Program-made: the position numbers and the translations under genes
NCBI RefSeq assembly: GCF_040939455.1
Contig: NC_134106.1
Coordinates: 45,406,001 to 45,470,000 of the forward strand
Reading direction: 5' to 3'
Origin: Microcebus murinus
Taxonomy: Eukaryota > Chordata > Mammalia > Primates > Cheirogaleidae
DNA: 64,000 nt
The notes under the pieces: generated by a model
Databases searched by the model: none
Told to the model about the DNA's origin: nothing
The model's input: only the letters and a program-made list of their open reading frames with translations
Part shown: one piece after another, positions 52,380 to 63,535 of the stretch
How the letters are laid out: the number at the start of each line of letters is the position of its first letter
Numbering within the stretch: the stretch's first letter is position 1

Positions 52380-53209
52380 AAAAGTTCTCACATCCCACGT
52401 TAATTTCTTTTTGTTATCTTAAGCAAAGGTAGAAAACATTTATGAGGTTTTCTGTTAAATGACCCTTTATGGTTTATCTTTAATATTTCTTCAAGGTGAA
52501 TAATCCCATTTCCCACTAGCTTTTTGGCAAAAGGTCATGCTCTCAATCCTATCATCATCTCTGTGGCTTTCCATAAAGGGCACAAAACAAAACCTTGGTT
52601 TGAATGTTGCTCAGTTGGCTATGGCAGTTTCTCACTCTTAGAGCTACCTTTTTCATCCTCTGTGGCAAACAGCACTCCAGCACAGTAACACATCACCATC
52701 TACAAGCCACCAAGGGCACTTCCCTTGGTTCCCACTCTTCAAAGTAGGCATTCTCACAGCCTGGAGACTGACTGCACTCCTAACTGAAGAGACAGAAGGG
52801 ATAGAAAGATGGGAAGAAGAAAGGTTAAACCTAGGAACAAAGAAGCCAATGTGCCCCAGGGAACAAAGTGGTGGCAGGGCTGATGGGGGCTGCAGAGAAG
52901 GCAGGCAGCTCATGCTTGGGGGTGATATGCCTCTGCCTATGAGAGATATCTGAGCATATTGGTGACTTCTTTCTTATCAAGAATCCTTGAGATATTTATA
53001 TGTCCGAGTTATGAGTTGATAAGCACTGTCTTATTTGTTTGTTTCCCTGAACTTAAGCTCAGGATGCTTTCTGGATCTGCATGGCAAATAATTTATACCA
53101 GAGGAAAAAAAAAAAAAAGGAGGTATATTTACTTATTTTGCTATCTTTTACCTTCTTTGCCAAAGAACCACTCAGTAGTTATTATGTTTAACTGTGGATT
53201 GGCAGAATT
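52380..53209. other. Non-repeat DNA, no gene seen
   Basis: No element was recognised. Confidence 0.45.
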
Positions 53210-53505
<296 letters not shown>

Positions 53506-53514
53506 AGTTTATCT

Positions 53515-53716
53515 AAACCATTTGGCGTGGTTTGGAGACATTTCTGATAGTCATGACTAGACAGTGTGTTTTTTTCTTGGGATGGGGACAGTAAGTGGCA
53601 TCTAGTGGATAGAAGCCAGAATGCTACTAAACATCCTTTAGAACAAAGGACACCTCAAACAACAAAGAATTATCCAGTTCAAAATGTCAGTAGTGCTGAA
53701 GTTGAGAAACCCTGAC
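53515..53716 (+). mobile_element. MER3-like hAT element
   Basis: 'GGTTTGGAGACATTTCTGAT', 'GTGGCATCTAGTGGATAGAA' and 'AACAAAGAATTATCCAGTTC' are followed by the terminus 'GAAGTTGAGAAACCCTGACT'. The order matches a common hAT-Charlie MITE. The name is from memory. Confidence 0.72.
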
Positions 53717-53731
53717 TTACAAATAATTCTA

Positions 53732-54071
53732 GGCCGGGCGTGGTGGCTCATCCCTGTAATCCTAGCACTCTGGGAGGCCGAGGCAGGAGGATCGCTCAAG
53801 GCCAGGAGTTTGAAACCAGCCTGAGCAAGAATGAGACCTTGTTTCCACTAAAAATAGAAAGAAATTAATTGGCCAACTAAAAATATTTAGAAAAAGTAGC
53901 TGGGCATGGTGCTGCATGCCTGTAGTCCCAGCTACTTGGGAGACTGAGGCAGAAGGATTGCTTGAGCCCAGGAGTTTGAGGTTGCTGTGAGCTAGGCTGA
54001 CACCAGGCCACTCTAAAGAGTGAGACTCTGTCTCAAAAAAATAAAATAAAATAATAAAAACAACAACAAAA
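53732..54071 (+). mobile_element. Alu: Strepsirrhine-type Alu
   Basis: It begins GGCCGGGCGTGGTGGCTC and the linker is AATTAATTGGCCAACTAA. A perfect 11-bp TSD, AAATAATTCTA, lies at 53721-53731 and 54072-54082. The tail is an AAAT/AAC-rich simple tract. The right arm has a small deletion around 54010 ('CAGGCCACTCTAAAGAGTGA'). Confidence 0.95.
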
Positions 54072-54195
54072 AAATAATTCTATGTTCTCCTAAATGAATT
54101 TATCTCTCCACGAATCTTCAGGCATTGTTGTTTCTCCTCCTCTAGACACTCAATTGGCCTGGAGAAATTATGAGCTGCTTGACCATAAGCTCACT

Positions 54196-54498
54196 ATCAT
54201 TTTTTTGTTTGTTTTGGAGACAGGATCTGACTCTGTCCCTCAGGCTGACGTGCAGTAGCTTAATCATAGGTCATTGCATCCTTGACCTCTTTGGCTCAAG
54301 CAATCCTCCTGCCTCAGCCTCCTGAGTAGCTAGGACTACAGGTGTGAGCCACAATGCCCGGCTAATTAAAAACAATTTTTTTTTTTTTTTTATAAACAGG
54401 GTCTAACTATGTTGCCCAGGATGGTCTCAAACTACTGGGTCAAGCAATCTGCAAACTGTCCCCCCACCACACCAAAGTGCTAGGATTACAGGCCTTTC
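54196..54498 (-). mobile_element. Alu: AluJ-type dimer, degraded
   Basis: Antisense Alu with a long T run as linker (54375-54391). The second arm is shortened near 54440-54480. Confidence 0.82.
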
Positions 54499-55490
54499 TT
54501 GTTTTTTGATGGAGTCAGAGCTAAGGAACAAAAAGGACAAGTGAAACCCCAACTGTGAGGTGAGAGCAAGCTTAATCTTGACTCCTAGGCTCCCTCCAAA
54601 AGTTATGTGTGAGGTGGGAATCTGTGAGCCCACAGGCCTGGTCCAAAAATAATGAGGAAGTCTTAGAATTACTTCCTAAGTCAGGGTCATATTTATAGAC
54701 AGAAAGAGATGCCTCTTCTTTTCAATTCTGTAATAATCTCACTTTTCCACTTTGAATCAAGGGCTGAACACTGTATAAGCAGAGTAACCAGGTACCCTCT
54801 TCAATTAGTTTTGAAACCATGTCAGTGATTTTGGGAAAACAGACTCCCCACAACCTGGCAATAAGCTGATCAGCTTGAGATATTCTTAAGTTTACATTTC
54901 TTACTTTCCTGAAGAATAGACTGGGCATGGCAACATTTTTCAAAGCTATAGTTATGGCATCAGCAACAACTTTTCAGTCAGCCTGTGCTTCAACCCAAAG
55001 CAGCACAAACAGAAAGTCAGCCAGGCCAGGAGGGCCTGCTCAGGCTTCTGACAGTGTGGGATCACTGCAGAACCAGTAGGATCCTACTACAATGGGGCCT
55101 TTGAAGTGCCTTGAAAAGAAATCCTATGTCTAGAAAACAAAGCCCTCCTCCCCAGGCCAGACTCACCCCACTCACCCCACCCTCCTCCCTGCTTTGACTA
55201 AACATTCAAAAAGAGAAAGTGTTACAATTTTTAAATACTTTAATGCAGAATAGTTTTTTTCTTTAAAGGACTATATTTTTAAGAACACAAATCACCCAAG
55301 AATGGTCCTCCAGCTGTCCAAGCTTTCCAACCAGAATGCTGTATTTAAAAAATATGACTAGAAACAATAGAACCAACCTCACTTCTTCCCCACAAAAACA
55401 ATTCAAATCACTAAGGTCTGGCTGGGATCTCTGCCGCCATCTACCGAGTCAAATGGGCATTACAGTCTAGTAAATCCTAACCAAGAAAGG
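54499..55490. other. Non-repeat DNA, no gene seen
   Basis: No element was recognised. Open frames have no known domain. Confidence 0.45.
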
Positions 55491-55492
55491 TC

Positions 55493-55703
55493 TTTTTTTT
55501 TTTTTTGAGACAGAGTCTCACTCTCTATGTAGCCTGTGCTAGAGTGCTGTGGCATCAGCCTAGCAACCTCAAAGTCTTAGGCTCAAGCGATCCTCCTGCC
55601 TCAGCCTTCCGAGTAGCTGGGACTACAGGCATGTGCCACCATGCCTGGCTAATTTTTTCTATATATTTTTTTTCTATATATTTTTAGTTGGCCAATTAAT
55701 TTC

Positions 55704-55737
<34 letters not shown>

Positions 55738-55851
55738 TAGAGACAGGGTATCGCTCTTGCTCAGGCTGGTTTCAAACTCATGACCTTGAGCGATCCGCCC
55801 GCTTTGGCCTCCCAGAGTGCAGGATTACAAGCGTGAGCCACTGCGCCTGGC
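55493..55851 (-). mobile_element. Alu: Strepsirrhine-type Alu with internal poly-T
   Basis: Antisense Alu whose linker contains a duplicated TTTTTTCTATATAT unit (around 55645-55685). After TTGGCCAATTAATTTC comes a run of about 30 T (55706-55735). It ends 'CACTGCGCCTGGCC'. Confidence 0.92.
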
Positions 55852-55911
55852 CCAAACAACTTAAATAGCTTATGTACTGGGGGGTGGGGGAGAGCGCCAT
55901 TCAGTGATGTA

Positions 55912-57090
55912 GAAATTGTGAAAGAATGCATTGTCAAAATTGAAGGATGCTTAGACACCAATAATGTTTCAGAGTGCAAACAACTGCCTCTTTCAAGAAG
56001 AACCATAACTGGCAGCAAGAAATGGCTTTCAACTTAACAGAACAACCTCATGCAGTATTTCAAAAGGAAAATACATATTATTTGATCACTTTGGATAAAT
56101 CAACTGATAGTGCTGACTCAGTACAAGTTTTATACTTCATTTGGGTCATAACCGAAGATTTTCTTTGCTATGAAGAGTTACTTACTTTGGGCACTCTTGA
56201 GAACAGAACATAGGGTATGGATATCTTCAACAACTTTCAAGATAAACGTGAAGTTGCACTGAATTTGGAAATTTAGTGAGTGTATGTACAGACACTGCAC
56301 CTTCCATGACAGGAAAACATGAAAGGTTTATAGCACAGGTTAAAAAAAAGTATTAACAGATCCAGATTCTCTACTTTCTTTTCATTGTACTTTTCTTTCA
56401 TCTACTTTTCTTTCATCTACTTTTCTTTCATCAGCAAAATCTCAGTGCTAAAGTTACTATTTTAAGTGACACTTTGCAACAAGTTATAATACTATTAACC
56501 ATATACTCTTGCAAATGCCACATGGCATCATCAGTTTTGTAACATTCTAAAGTTGAACAATGAGGTATTCGGTGTGGATTTGCCTTATCATTTGAAAGTG
56601 CATTGGCTATCCCAGGGACAGATGTTAGCCACTATTTTATCTCTGTGTGAACAGATAATTAAATTTTATGTAGAATGGAATAAGCAATATGAATTATTGA
56701 AAGAAGATTTCTATAGGAATGCAAGATTTCTGCATGATATCATGTCAAATCAACTTGAATATTTCTTTGCAAGGTAAAACTTAGTCTATATATGATATGT
56801 GGCAAAAAGTCCAAGCATTGCAAAAAAAGCTATCTTTTTTCAAAACACTTCTTCAAAAGGAAATTTTGGATGAACATTTTCCCCAGTTAGCAAAGGTCAC
56901 TGATGAGCAGGATGATATAAGAGAATCATTTGAAGAATACATAGCTATTATAGACCTATTTATTGGAGAATACAATGAAAGGTTCACTGACTTTGAGAAT
57001 CATGACATCACACTCAAATTAGCATTTCAGCTTCATCTAGTTGATATCACCAAGGAATCTAAAGAACTACATGGAATTGATTGAGCTCTC
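55912..57090 (+). pseudogene. hAT transposase fossil, GTF2IRD2/Charlie8 type
   Basis: Four blocks of a hAT transposase are readable in order, in different frames. 'PLSRRTI' lies near 55987. 'LDKSTDSAD' then 'FIWVITEDFLCYEELL' lie from 56091, matching the family's 'LDES.D..D...LLIF.RG...DF...EELL' core with the acidic residues of the catalytic region. 'HQQNLSAK' is near 56429, and 'LPYHLKVHWLSQG' near 56580 (family: LPYH.EVRWLSRG). The segment from 56797 ('KLSFFKTLLQ', 'HFPQL', 'ITLKLAFQLHLVDI') matches the C-terminal region. Frameshifts fall near 56025, between 56214 and 56430, and at 56775, and stops interrupt it. The domesticated human relative is the C-terminal part of GTF2IRD2; this copy is not that gene and has no GTF2I repeats around it. 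Confidence 0.82.
56388..56432 (+). repeat. Three perfect 15-bp tandem units
   Basis: The unit TACTTTTCTTTCATC is repeated three times without a mismatch (56388-56402, 56403-56417, 56418-56432). It lies inside the transposase fossil at the histidine/cysteine block. The lack of divergence implies a duplication that is recent relative to the surrounding decay. Confidence 0.95.
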
Positions 57091-57540
57091 AGTAGATGAC
57101 ATTTTAAAGTCATTGTTTAATGGTAAGAAAGATCCAGCTGAAATATGGAAAAATGCAGAATACCCATGCCTTTGGCAACATGCCCAAAAAATACTTTATT
57201 GCTTTTCAACCACTTATTGATGCAAATCTACATTCTTCTACCTAACCCAAGTCAAGACACCCTTAAGGTCACAAATGACTAATACCCATGTAGAGGATCA
57301 ACTGAAATTGCAGATCTCCATGCTTCAACCAAATATTCAAGAGCTTTCCAACAAAAAGTAGACCTAAAAAAGTCATTAAAATTAATAGTTTTCATTTTTT
57401 GAAATTATTAAATACATAAATTTTATAAAATATTATACATTTTTAAGTATATCTAATTGAAGTTTCTTGAATGCAGCCTCATTTGATTATAGCAAAATTA
57501 ATGTGGCTTTCCAACATGAAAAGGTTCCTCACCTCTGCTT

Positions 57541-58043
57541 TTGTGCTTTTCGTCCCAAATTGAATGACCCCATTCCTCCAACTTTTCCTTCTCTGTCTTT
57601 ATTATCATGCTCAAAATCATAATAGTTTTATCAATGTGAAGCCTCAAAACTAGCTCCAATGCTCTAATTAGCATTTATGGAGAGATAAATATTTGCAGTA
57701 CCTGTTCTTACCTTGGAAATAGGAGAATATCTTATATTAGGCAAACCTAACATTTACCAGGCAAATAAATTAGGAGTTGGTGGTTCATTTCACAGAGCAT
57801 TCCCAGGAAGATTTCTTTAAAATGACAATTTCAATGCTATTATAATTTGATTTATAAAATTTCATTTATAAAACATTCATTTTATGAGCAATTTTTCATG
57901 AATTATTACACAAATCACAAAATATGAGTAGCTATAATCTTACTGATACCTAATTTATATGTCACTTGGGATTAAGACCTGTGCCTTTTTCTGGTATTTG
58001 CTACTGGTGATATGACTTCCTCAAGATCTCTTGTTCCTTACAG
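57541..58043. other. Non-repeat AT-rich DNA
   Basis: No element was recognised. A TTTATAAAATTTCATTTATAAAAC near-duplicate lies around 57850-57872. Confidence 0.4.
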
Positions 58044-58293
58044 AAATGGTAAGCATGGAGATCATCTTTGGGATTAGAAAATACCATCATGTTCATTTGA
58101 GACCTGGAAAAGCACACTCAAGATACAGAAGAAATTGGAGACTGTTCATACCCACGAATAACATAAAGGAGTTTCCCCCATCTCTGTGGGGGGATGAACC
58201 TGGGCAAAGGAACAGAAGGAATAGTCTGGGCACTCAGCCCTCACTCCCTGCACCCATAGGAAAACAGAGAGAGCCACTTTCTCTGATGTCCAG
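58044..58293 (+). other. Candidate exon (low confidence)
   Basis: A pyrimidine-rich tract ending TCTTGTTCCTTACAG at 58043 is followed by 250 bp in which only one of three frames stays open. It opens at an ATG two bases into the segment. The segment ends CAG with GTAGGT as donor at 58294. The deduced 82-residue peptide includes 'GIRKYHHVHLRPGKAHSRYR' and a charged proline-rich end. I recognise no domain or homologue. It could equally be a non-coding exon or a chance arrangement; many frames of this length occur by chance in 64 kb. Confidence 0.2.
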
Positions 58294-58317
58294 GTAGGTA
58301 ATCTTGTCTTTGGATTT

Positions 58318-58648
<331 letters not shown>

Positions 58649-59110
58649 GGATTCTTAAAATGCAGGTTCACTTTACTGCAATCTTGAGTCTCTCTGCCAA
58701 TATTTTTCCCGCTATTGATCTTAGTATCAGTATAACCCCATTTCTGAATGTGTGCAGTAACTGATCAATGTAAATGCTCACCCCAGGGAAGTTGGGAAAA
58801 ATAGCATGCAGACATTTCAAGCTGACTTTATAAAGGCCTGCAATTCAAAACCCATGATCATTAATCCATAAATGCCTAGCTCTTTAAGCAATTTGGCAAA
58901 AATCTTTGATAATTCAGTCCTATTGGTTGCTTCCAAAATGTACATCCTTACACTGATTCTGTGCTTTCAAAATGTATGAGGAGTGTAAGGTGAGAAAAGA
59001 GTTCCAGGAGAAAATGCATGGGGATTTGTTGTAGGCACCCTAATTTGTACAACCAAAAAGTTGGAGGGTGACACGTACTTCATGTTAAGCACAAACCCTA
59101 GAGCAAGTTA
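58649..59110. other. Non-repeat DNA, no gene seen
   Basis: No element was recognised. Confidence 0.45.
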
Positions 59111-59122
59111 AAGCTTGCTCTA

Positions 59123-59407
59123 GGCCAGGCATGGTGGCTCACGCCTGTAATCCTACCATGCTGAGAGGCTGAGGCAGGAGGATTGTTTCAGGTCAGTAGT
59201 TCAACACCAGCCTGAGCAAAAGCGAGACCTGTCTCTACTAAAAATAGAAAAAATTAGCCAGAAATGGTGGCACATGCCTGTAGTCCCTGCTACTTGGGAG
59301 GCAGGTGCAGGAGGATCCCTTGAGCCAGAAGTTTGAAGTTGCTGTGAGCTAGACTGATGCCATGGCACTCTAGCCTGGGAGACAGAGCAAGACTCTGTCT
59401 CAAAAAA
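59123..59407 (+). mobile_element. Alu: Alu dimer without the long linker
   Basis: It begins GGCCAGGCATGGTGGCTC. The arms are joined by 'CTAAAAATAGAAAAAATTAG' only, so the AATTAATTGGCC insertion is absent or deleted. A perfect 12-bp TSD, AAGCTTGCTCTA, lies at 59111-59122 and 59408-59419. Confidence 0.95.
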
Positions 59408-59419
59408 AAGCTTGCTCTA

Positions 59420-59759
59420 TTTATAATAGTATTTTTATGATCTGACCTAAGAAAATAAGATAACAGAATAAACTCACACAACTGTTCCTTGAGTGAAAAA
59501 GGCGGATCCTTCTCACGGCCTTACATGTGAATTTACATGGGAACTTGAAAGTACAGTTTATACTCAATGGAGGACTAAAAACACTTGGTGGTGATTATTG
59601 CTGCAGAGAGTCTGATAATGGCTACCATAGCCACAATGGAATTTCCATTAAAGAGCTAACTGAATTCATGTAGGTAAATCTTCAAAATGTATCTTAGTAA
59701 CCTCTATAATACTGCTTCTTAACCATTCTTATGGCAATACAGTTGGGGAAGGATACTCA
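59420..59759. other. Non-repeat DNA, no gene seen
   Basis: No element was recognised. Confidence 0.45.
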
Positions 59760-59773
59760 TAGATTAACTCTTT

Positions 59774-60081
59774 TTTTTTTTTTTTTTAAGACAGAGTCTT
59801 ACTTTGTTGCCCAGGCTAGAGTGAGTGCCATGGCATCAGCCAAGCTCACAGCAACCTCAAACTCCTGGGCTCAAGCAATCCTGCTGCCTTAACCTCCTGA
59901 GTAGCTGGGACTACAGGCATGCGCCGTCATGCCTGGCTAATTTTTTCTATATATATTAGTTGGCCAATTAATTTCTTTCTATTTATGGCTCAGGCTGGTT
60001 TTGAACTCCTGACCTTGAGCAATCCACCGCCTTAGACTACCAGAGTGCTAGGATTATAGGCGTAAACCACCGCGCCCGGCC
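59774..60081 (-). mobile_element. Alu: Strepsirrhine-type Alu
   Basis: Antisense, with a perfect 14-bp TSD, TAGATTAACTCTTT, at 59760-59773 and 60082-60095. It has a deletion near 59985, where 'TTTCTATTTATGGCTCAGGC' skips the usual TAGTAGAGACGGGG segment. Confidence 0.95.
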
Positions 60082-60095
60082 TAGATTAACTCTTT

Positions 60096-60345
60096 AGAAT
60101 GGGAAGAAAAGGTGTCAAAGTTATCTCTTCTTCTTTCTACAAACAAGTTACATCTGTGCTACCTTCCATGTTCCTCTGCATTAGAAATCAAAAAGGCCTC
60201 TGTACTAGGTTGGTAATATATGTAAGAGCTCTACCTTTTATCCTGTCTTCTACTACCAGTACATCAGTAAACTGGGTACTCTGCAGCAGCTTTTTTTTCT
60301 TTATTGTCGGGGGCAGGGGGAATATAACAGTGGTGAAAAGCGTAT
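60096..60345. other. Non-repeat DNA, no gene seen
   Basis: No element was recognised. Confidence 0.4.
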
Positions 60346-60355
60346 AGCAGCTTTT

Positions 60356-60663
60356 AAAAAATTTTTGAAAATATTAATGGGGTACAAATGTTTTTGTTAC
60401 ATCGATGCATTATATAATGCTAGAGTCAGGGCTTTTAGTGTGCCTGTCACCAGAGTAGTGTTCATTGTACCCAATAGGTAAGTTTTTATCCCTCTCCCCT
60501 GTCCCATCTTCCCCCCTTCTTGGTTTCCAATGTCCTTTACATCTCTTTGTGCCCACATGTACCTACAGTTTAGTTCCCACTTCTTAGTGAGAACATGTGG
60601 TATTTGTTTTCCATTCCTGAGATACTTCACTTAGGATAGTGGACTCTAGTTCCATCCAAGTAC
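60356..60663 (-). mobile_element. L1: 5'-truncated L1 (3' UTR)
   Basis: The antisense read 'TTAATGGGGTACAAATGTTT', 'TTACATCGATGCATTATATA', 'CACTTCTTAGTGAGAACATG' and 'TCTAGTTCCATCCAAG' is the familiar primate L1 3' UTR/ORF2 end. A 10-bp TSD, AGCAGCTTTT, lies at 60346-60355 and 60664-60673. This subfamily differs from the L1 at 20157. Confidence 0.92.
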
Positions 60664-60779
60664 AGCAGCTTTTTCTGAATGAGAAAGCATGGTAGTTCTT
60701 TACTTTCTTTATCCATTCAAAATGTTTCATTTAAAGTTGACGGCAATAAGAAATTAAATCTGGCCTCCTGAGTTTAGGA

Positions 60780-60870
60780 CAGAGGTTTCAAATTGGTGGC
60801 CTGTAGGTCAAGTTCTGTCTGTAGATGTGTTTTATTTGGCCCATACAGCACTCTGAATCATGATTACTTA
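60780..60870 (+). mobile_element. hAT-type terminus fragment
   Basis: CAGAGGTTTCAAATTGGTGG then 'GTAGATGTGTTTTATTTGGC' has the layout of a mammalian hAT left end. Further homology to about 61050 is possible but not certain, and the right end is not seen. Confidence 0.5.
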
Positions 60871-61994
60871 CATCAAATCTACATTTCCAGCTTCCAAGAG
60901 GGAAATACCAAGTCCATAATCCTGCATGATAAAAACTGCCTGGAATTTACCACAATTGTCCCTTACAAAAAGCCCCAGATCCCTTATCCCTGTGATACAT
61001 TTCACTCATTTACAGTATTACCAGACCTCCTTGGGTACCTGAGAGTGAACTTTTCTTTGGAGTCTAAGAAAAGAACATCAAGGAGAGATTGACACAGATC
61101 CCCAAGGTAGGGAGGATACCTATAGATAATTGACAATAAGAAATAAAGAAAACATCTACATAAATAATAATACCTTTGTTATGTATCTAATATATTTTTT
61201 ACCCAAGAACACAACAAATTATAACTACTAGCAAATTGACAGCTTAATATGTTCAGTAGTGCTATGCTGTTTTTTCTGAGAAGGAATGGAAGAAATTTAT
61301 GACCTTTCTATGAAATGGACAAAGTTCAAAATTCAAAAATATAACCAAGGTCTCTACTTTGATTTTTAACTTAACCTATGCTTTAGCAATCCTACAGAAT
61401 TTCAGGTACCTAAAAAGTAACGATTTTTCATCTTTTAAAGTTAAAAAAGTGATTGATTTAATGCTCATTTCTTAGTCCAGGATTTAAGAAAAGTCTTAAA
61501 TGTTAAGCAATTTTTTCATTGGATTAAATGTCTGTTTCAGAAAATCTCTAAGTGTTTCCAAGTGAAACAATTAATGGAAATTCATTTTGATAAATGCTTG
61601 ACTATAATAATTTAAACAAAAATGTAACTAGTACAATTAAATCTTTGAGACCCTGGAAGAAACATTTCCCTTTCTTCCACTGGTATGGTAGAAAAAACAC
61701 CTAATTGAAGTCAGAGAACCTTAGTTCATCATGGCCCTTGCTATGTGACTGCAACATGAAAGGCAAGAGAAAAAAAGAGGGAAGGAAAGACATATTTTAG
61801 AGAAGACCAAATAGAACACATAAACATTGATTAGATCTTGACTAAAACAATTCAAATGTAAATGGCATTTTTAAGCAACTGGTGAAATTTGAATATGGAC
61901 TGTATATTAGATAATACTAAGGAATTGTTGTTAGTATAATTTCAAAAGACATGCTATGTCTTTCCATTGAAGTTATAATCTTGATAGTAGAAAC
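60871..61994. other. Non-repeat AT-rich DNA
   Basis: No element was recognised apart from a weak MIR-like piece near 61690-61765. No gene was seen. Confidence 0.45.
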
Positions 61995-62028
61995 TATGTA
62001 CAAAATAGGTATTCCTATTTTGTACATA
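61995..62028. repeat. Perfect hairpin, 15-bp arms, 4-base loop
   Basis: TATGTACAAAATAGG (61995-62009) and CCTATTTTGTACATA (62014-62028) are exact reverse complements separated by TATT. Confidence 0.97.
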
Positions 62029-62041
62029 TGTACTGAGATGC

Positions 62042-62067
62042 TGATGTTATATCTTCATATAACATCA
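62042..62067. repeat. Perfect hairpin, 11-bp arms, 4-base loop
   Basis: TGATGTTATAT (62042-62052) and ATATAACATCA (62057-62067) are exact reverse complements separated by CTTC. It lies 13 bp after the previous hairpin. Confidence 0.97.
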
Positions 62068-62149
62068 AATTTAAGCAGAAGGTCAAGAAGCATTGGGAAA
62101 TAATGCTTGTACCTTTTCAAAATTACTGAATTTCAGAGCTGAAAATGAC

Positions 62150-62270
62150 AAGAGGCATTATCTAATCAAAATAAATTTATCTTAAGCATGAGGAAAAGAA
62201 CACAAAGCTAGACAGTGGCGAGCTGGTCTACAGTGCAGGCTTCTGTGTTATGAGGCCCATGTTATACCTC
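62150..62270 (-). repeat. Possible MIR fragment
   Basis: 'GAAAAGAACACAAAGCTAGA' and 'CTGTGTTATGAGGCCCATGT' resemble the antisense MIR layout weakly. Confidence 0.4.
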
Positions 62271-62571
62271 TTTCAGTATAGCTTACACAGAGGTTCTTAG
62301 AGCGTCTAAGCACTATGTAGTTCACAATTCAATTCTTTCTCTTTCCCCATTAGCCTTTATATTCTTGCTCTTCCTTCCAACTCCATTTTCTATCCCTAGG
62401 CATTTTAATTTATATTCACTTGACAACTTTTGCTTTCCTTGGGAAAATTGTCAAAGGCAATGCTAACTCAGAAGGAATAATAATGAGCAGAAGAAAAACA
62501 TTTTTAAACTAAGGCAAAATTAACAGAAGAACAACAGCTGCTGTTTCAAGTTTTCTCCAAATTTATATACC
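62271..62571. other. Non-repeat DNA, no gene seen
   Basis: No element was recognised before the mariner copy. Confidence 0.45.
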
Positions 62572-62573
62572 TA

Positions 62574-63023
62574 CTGTATTTCCCTGAAATAAGACCTACC
62601 CATAAAATAAGCCCTAGCAGGATTTCTAAGCATTTGCGCAATATAAGCCCTACCCCGAAAATAAGACCTAGTGATGGGCGTGGCTACACAGCGTATGGGC
62701 ACAACTCATGCGTTTTCGCTGAGCGGTAAAGAAGACGAGCAGCCCTTCTCATCTGCCCTATGAGAGCTCTATTGCTCAACATGAGAGATTGGGGCCAATG
62801 GTTCTAAAGGAAATAGAATCACAAGAAATTCAGGATGGAATTCAGGGTTTGGAGAGTTATGATGATGTTCCAGAAGAAGACAACTTAACTATATTTGAAT
62901 AAATGTAGATTGTTGTACTGCACTTAAAAAAAAAAAAATAACACATCCCTGAAAATAAGCCTTAGGGTGTCTTCTTGAGGAAAAATAAATATAAGGCCCT
63001 GTCTTAATTTTGGGGAAACACAG
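62574..63023 (+). mobile_element. Nonautonomous Tc1/mariner-type DNA transposon, copy 3
   Basis: The element is 450 bp with TA at both flanks (62572-62573 and 63024-63025). Its ends are CTGTATTTCCCTGAAATAAG and TTTGGGGAAACACAG. A 34-residue frame, ATG at about 62798 to TAA at about 62902, is intact and ends with an acidic tail DDVPEEDNLTIFE. Such a tail could be the leftover C terminus of the deleted parental transposase. The same frame is present in copy 1 but shifted by one base. Confidence 0.88.
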
Positions 63024-63171
63024 TACTTCATCCCCCTGGCTTTCTTGGACACATTTTGTCCAAAGCTCTGTCAATGGACACATAATAGCTCTCCAACAAT
63101 CATCAATCAGGTCTCAATCGGGTCTCAAAGGAAAAAAAAACGGTTTTAAGTTATTGGTATATAAAGATTCA

Positions 63172-63524
63172 GGCCCAGCGAGGTGGCTCACGCCTGTAAT
63201 CCTAGCACTCTGGGAGGCCGAGGCAGGCGGATCGCTCAAGGTCAGGAGTTCTAAACCAGCCTGAGCAAGAGTGAGACCCCATCTCTACTAAAAATAGCAA
63301 GAAATTAACTGGCCAACTAAAATATATAGAAAAAAAATTAGCCGGGCATGGTGGCACATGCCTGTAGTCCCAGCTACTTACTTGGGAGGCTGAGGCAGAA
63401 GGATTGCTTGAGCCCAGGAGTTTGAGGTTGCTGTGAGCTAGGCTGATGCCACAGCACTCTAGCCTGGGCAACAGAGTGAGATTCTGTCTCAAAAAAAATA
63501 AAAAATAAAATAAAAATATAGAAA
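63172..63524 (+). mobile_element. Alu: Strepsirrhine-type Alu
   Basis: It begins GGCCCAGCGAGGTGGCTC. A perfect 11-bp TSD, ATAAAGATTCA, lies at 63161-63171 and 63525-63535. The tail is A/TA-rich. A TACT duplication ('GCTACTTACTTGGGAGG') lies in the right arm. Confidence 0.96.
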
Positions 63525-63535
63525 ATAAAGATTCA

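Larger units (their letters stand above)
55890..57540 (+). mobile_element. hAT transposon carrying a Charlie8-like transposase, decayed
   Basis: It contains the degenerate transposase described in the next entry. The 3' end reads 'TGTGGCTTTCCAACATGAAA' then AGGTTCCTCACCTCTG, a typical hAT right end (consensus '...GTTCCTCACCCCTG'). The left end is not seen and may have been lost before the Alu at 55493. Confidence 0.72.
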
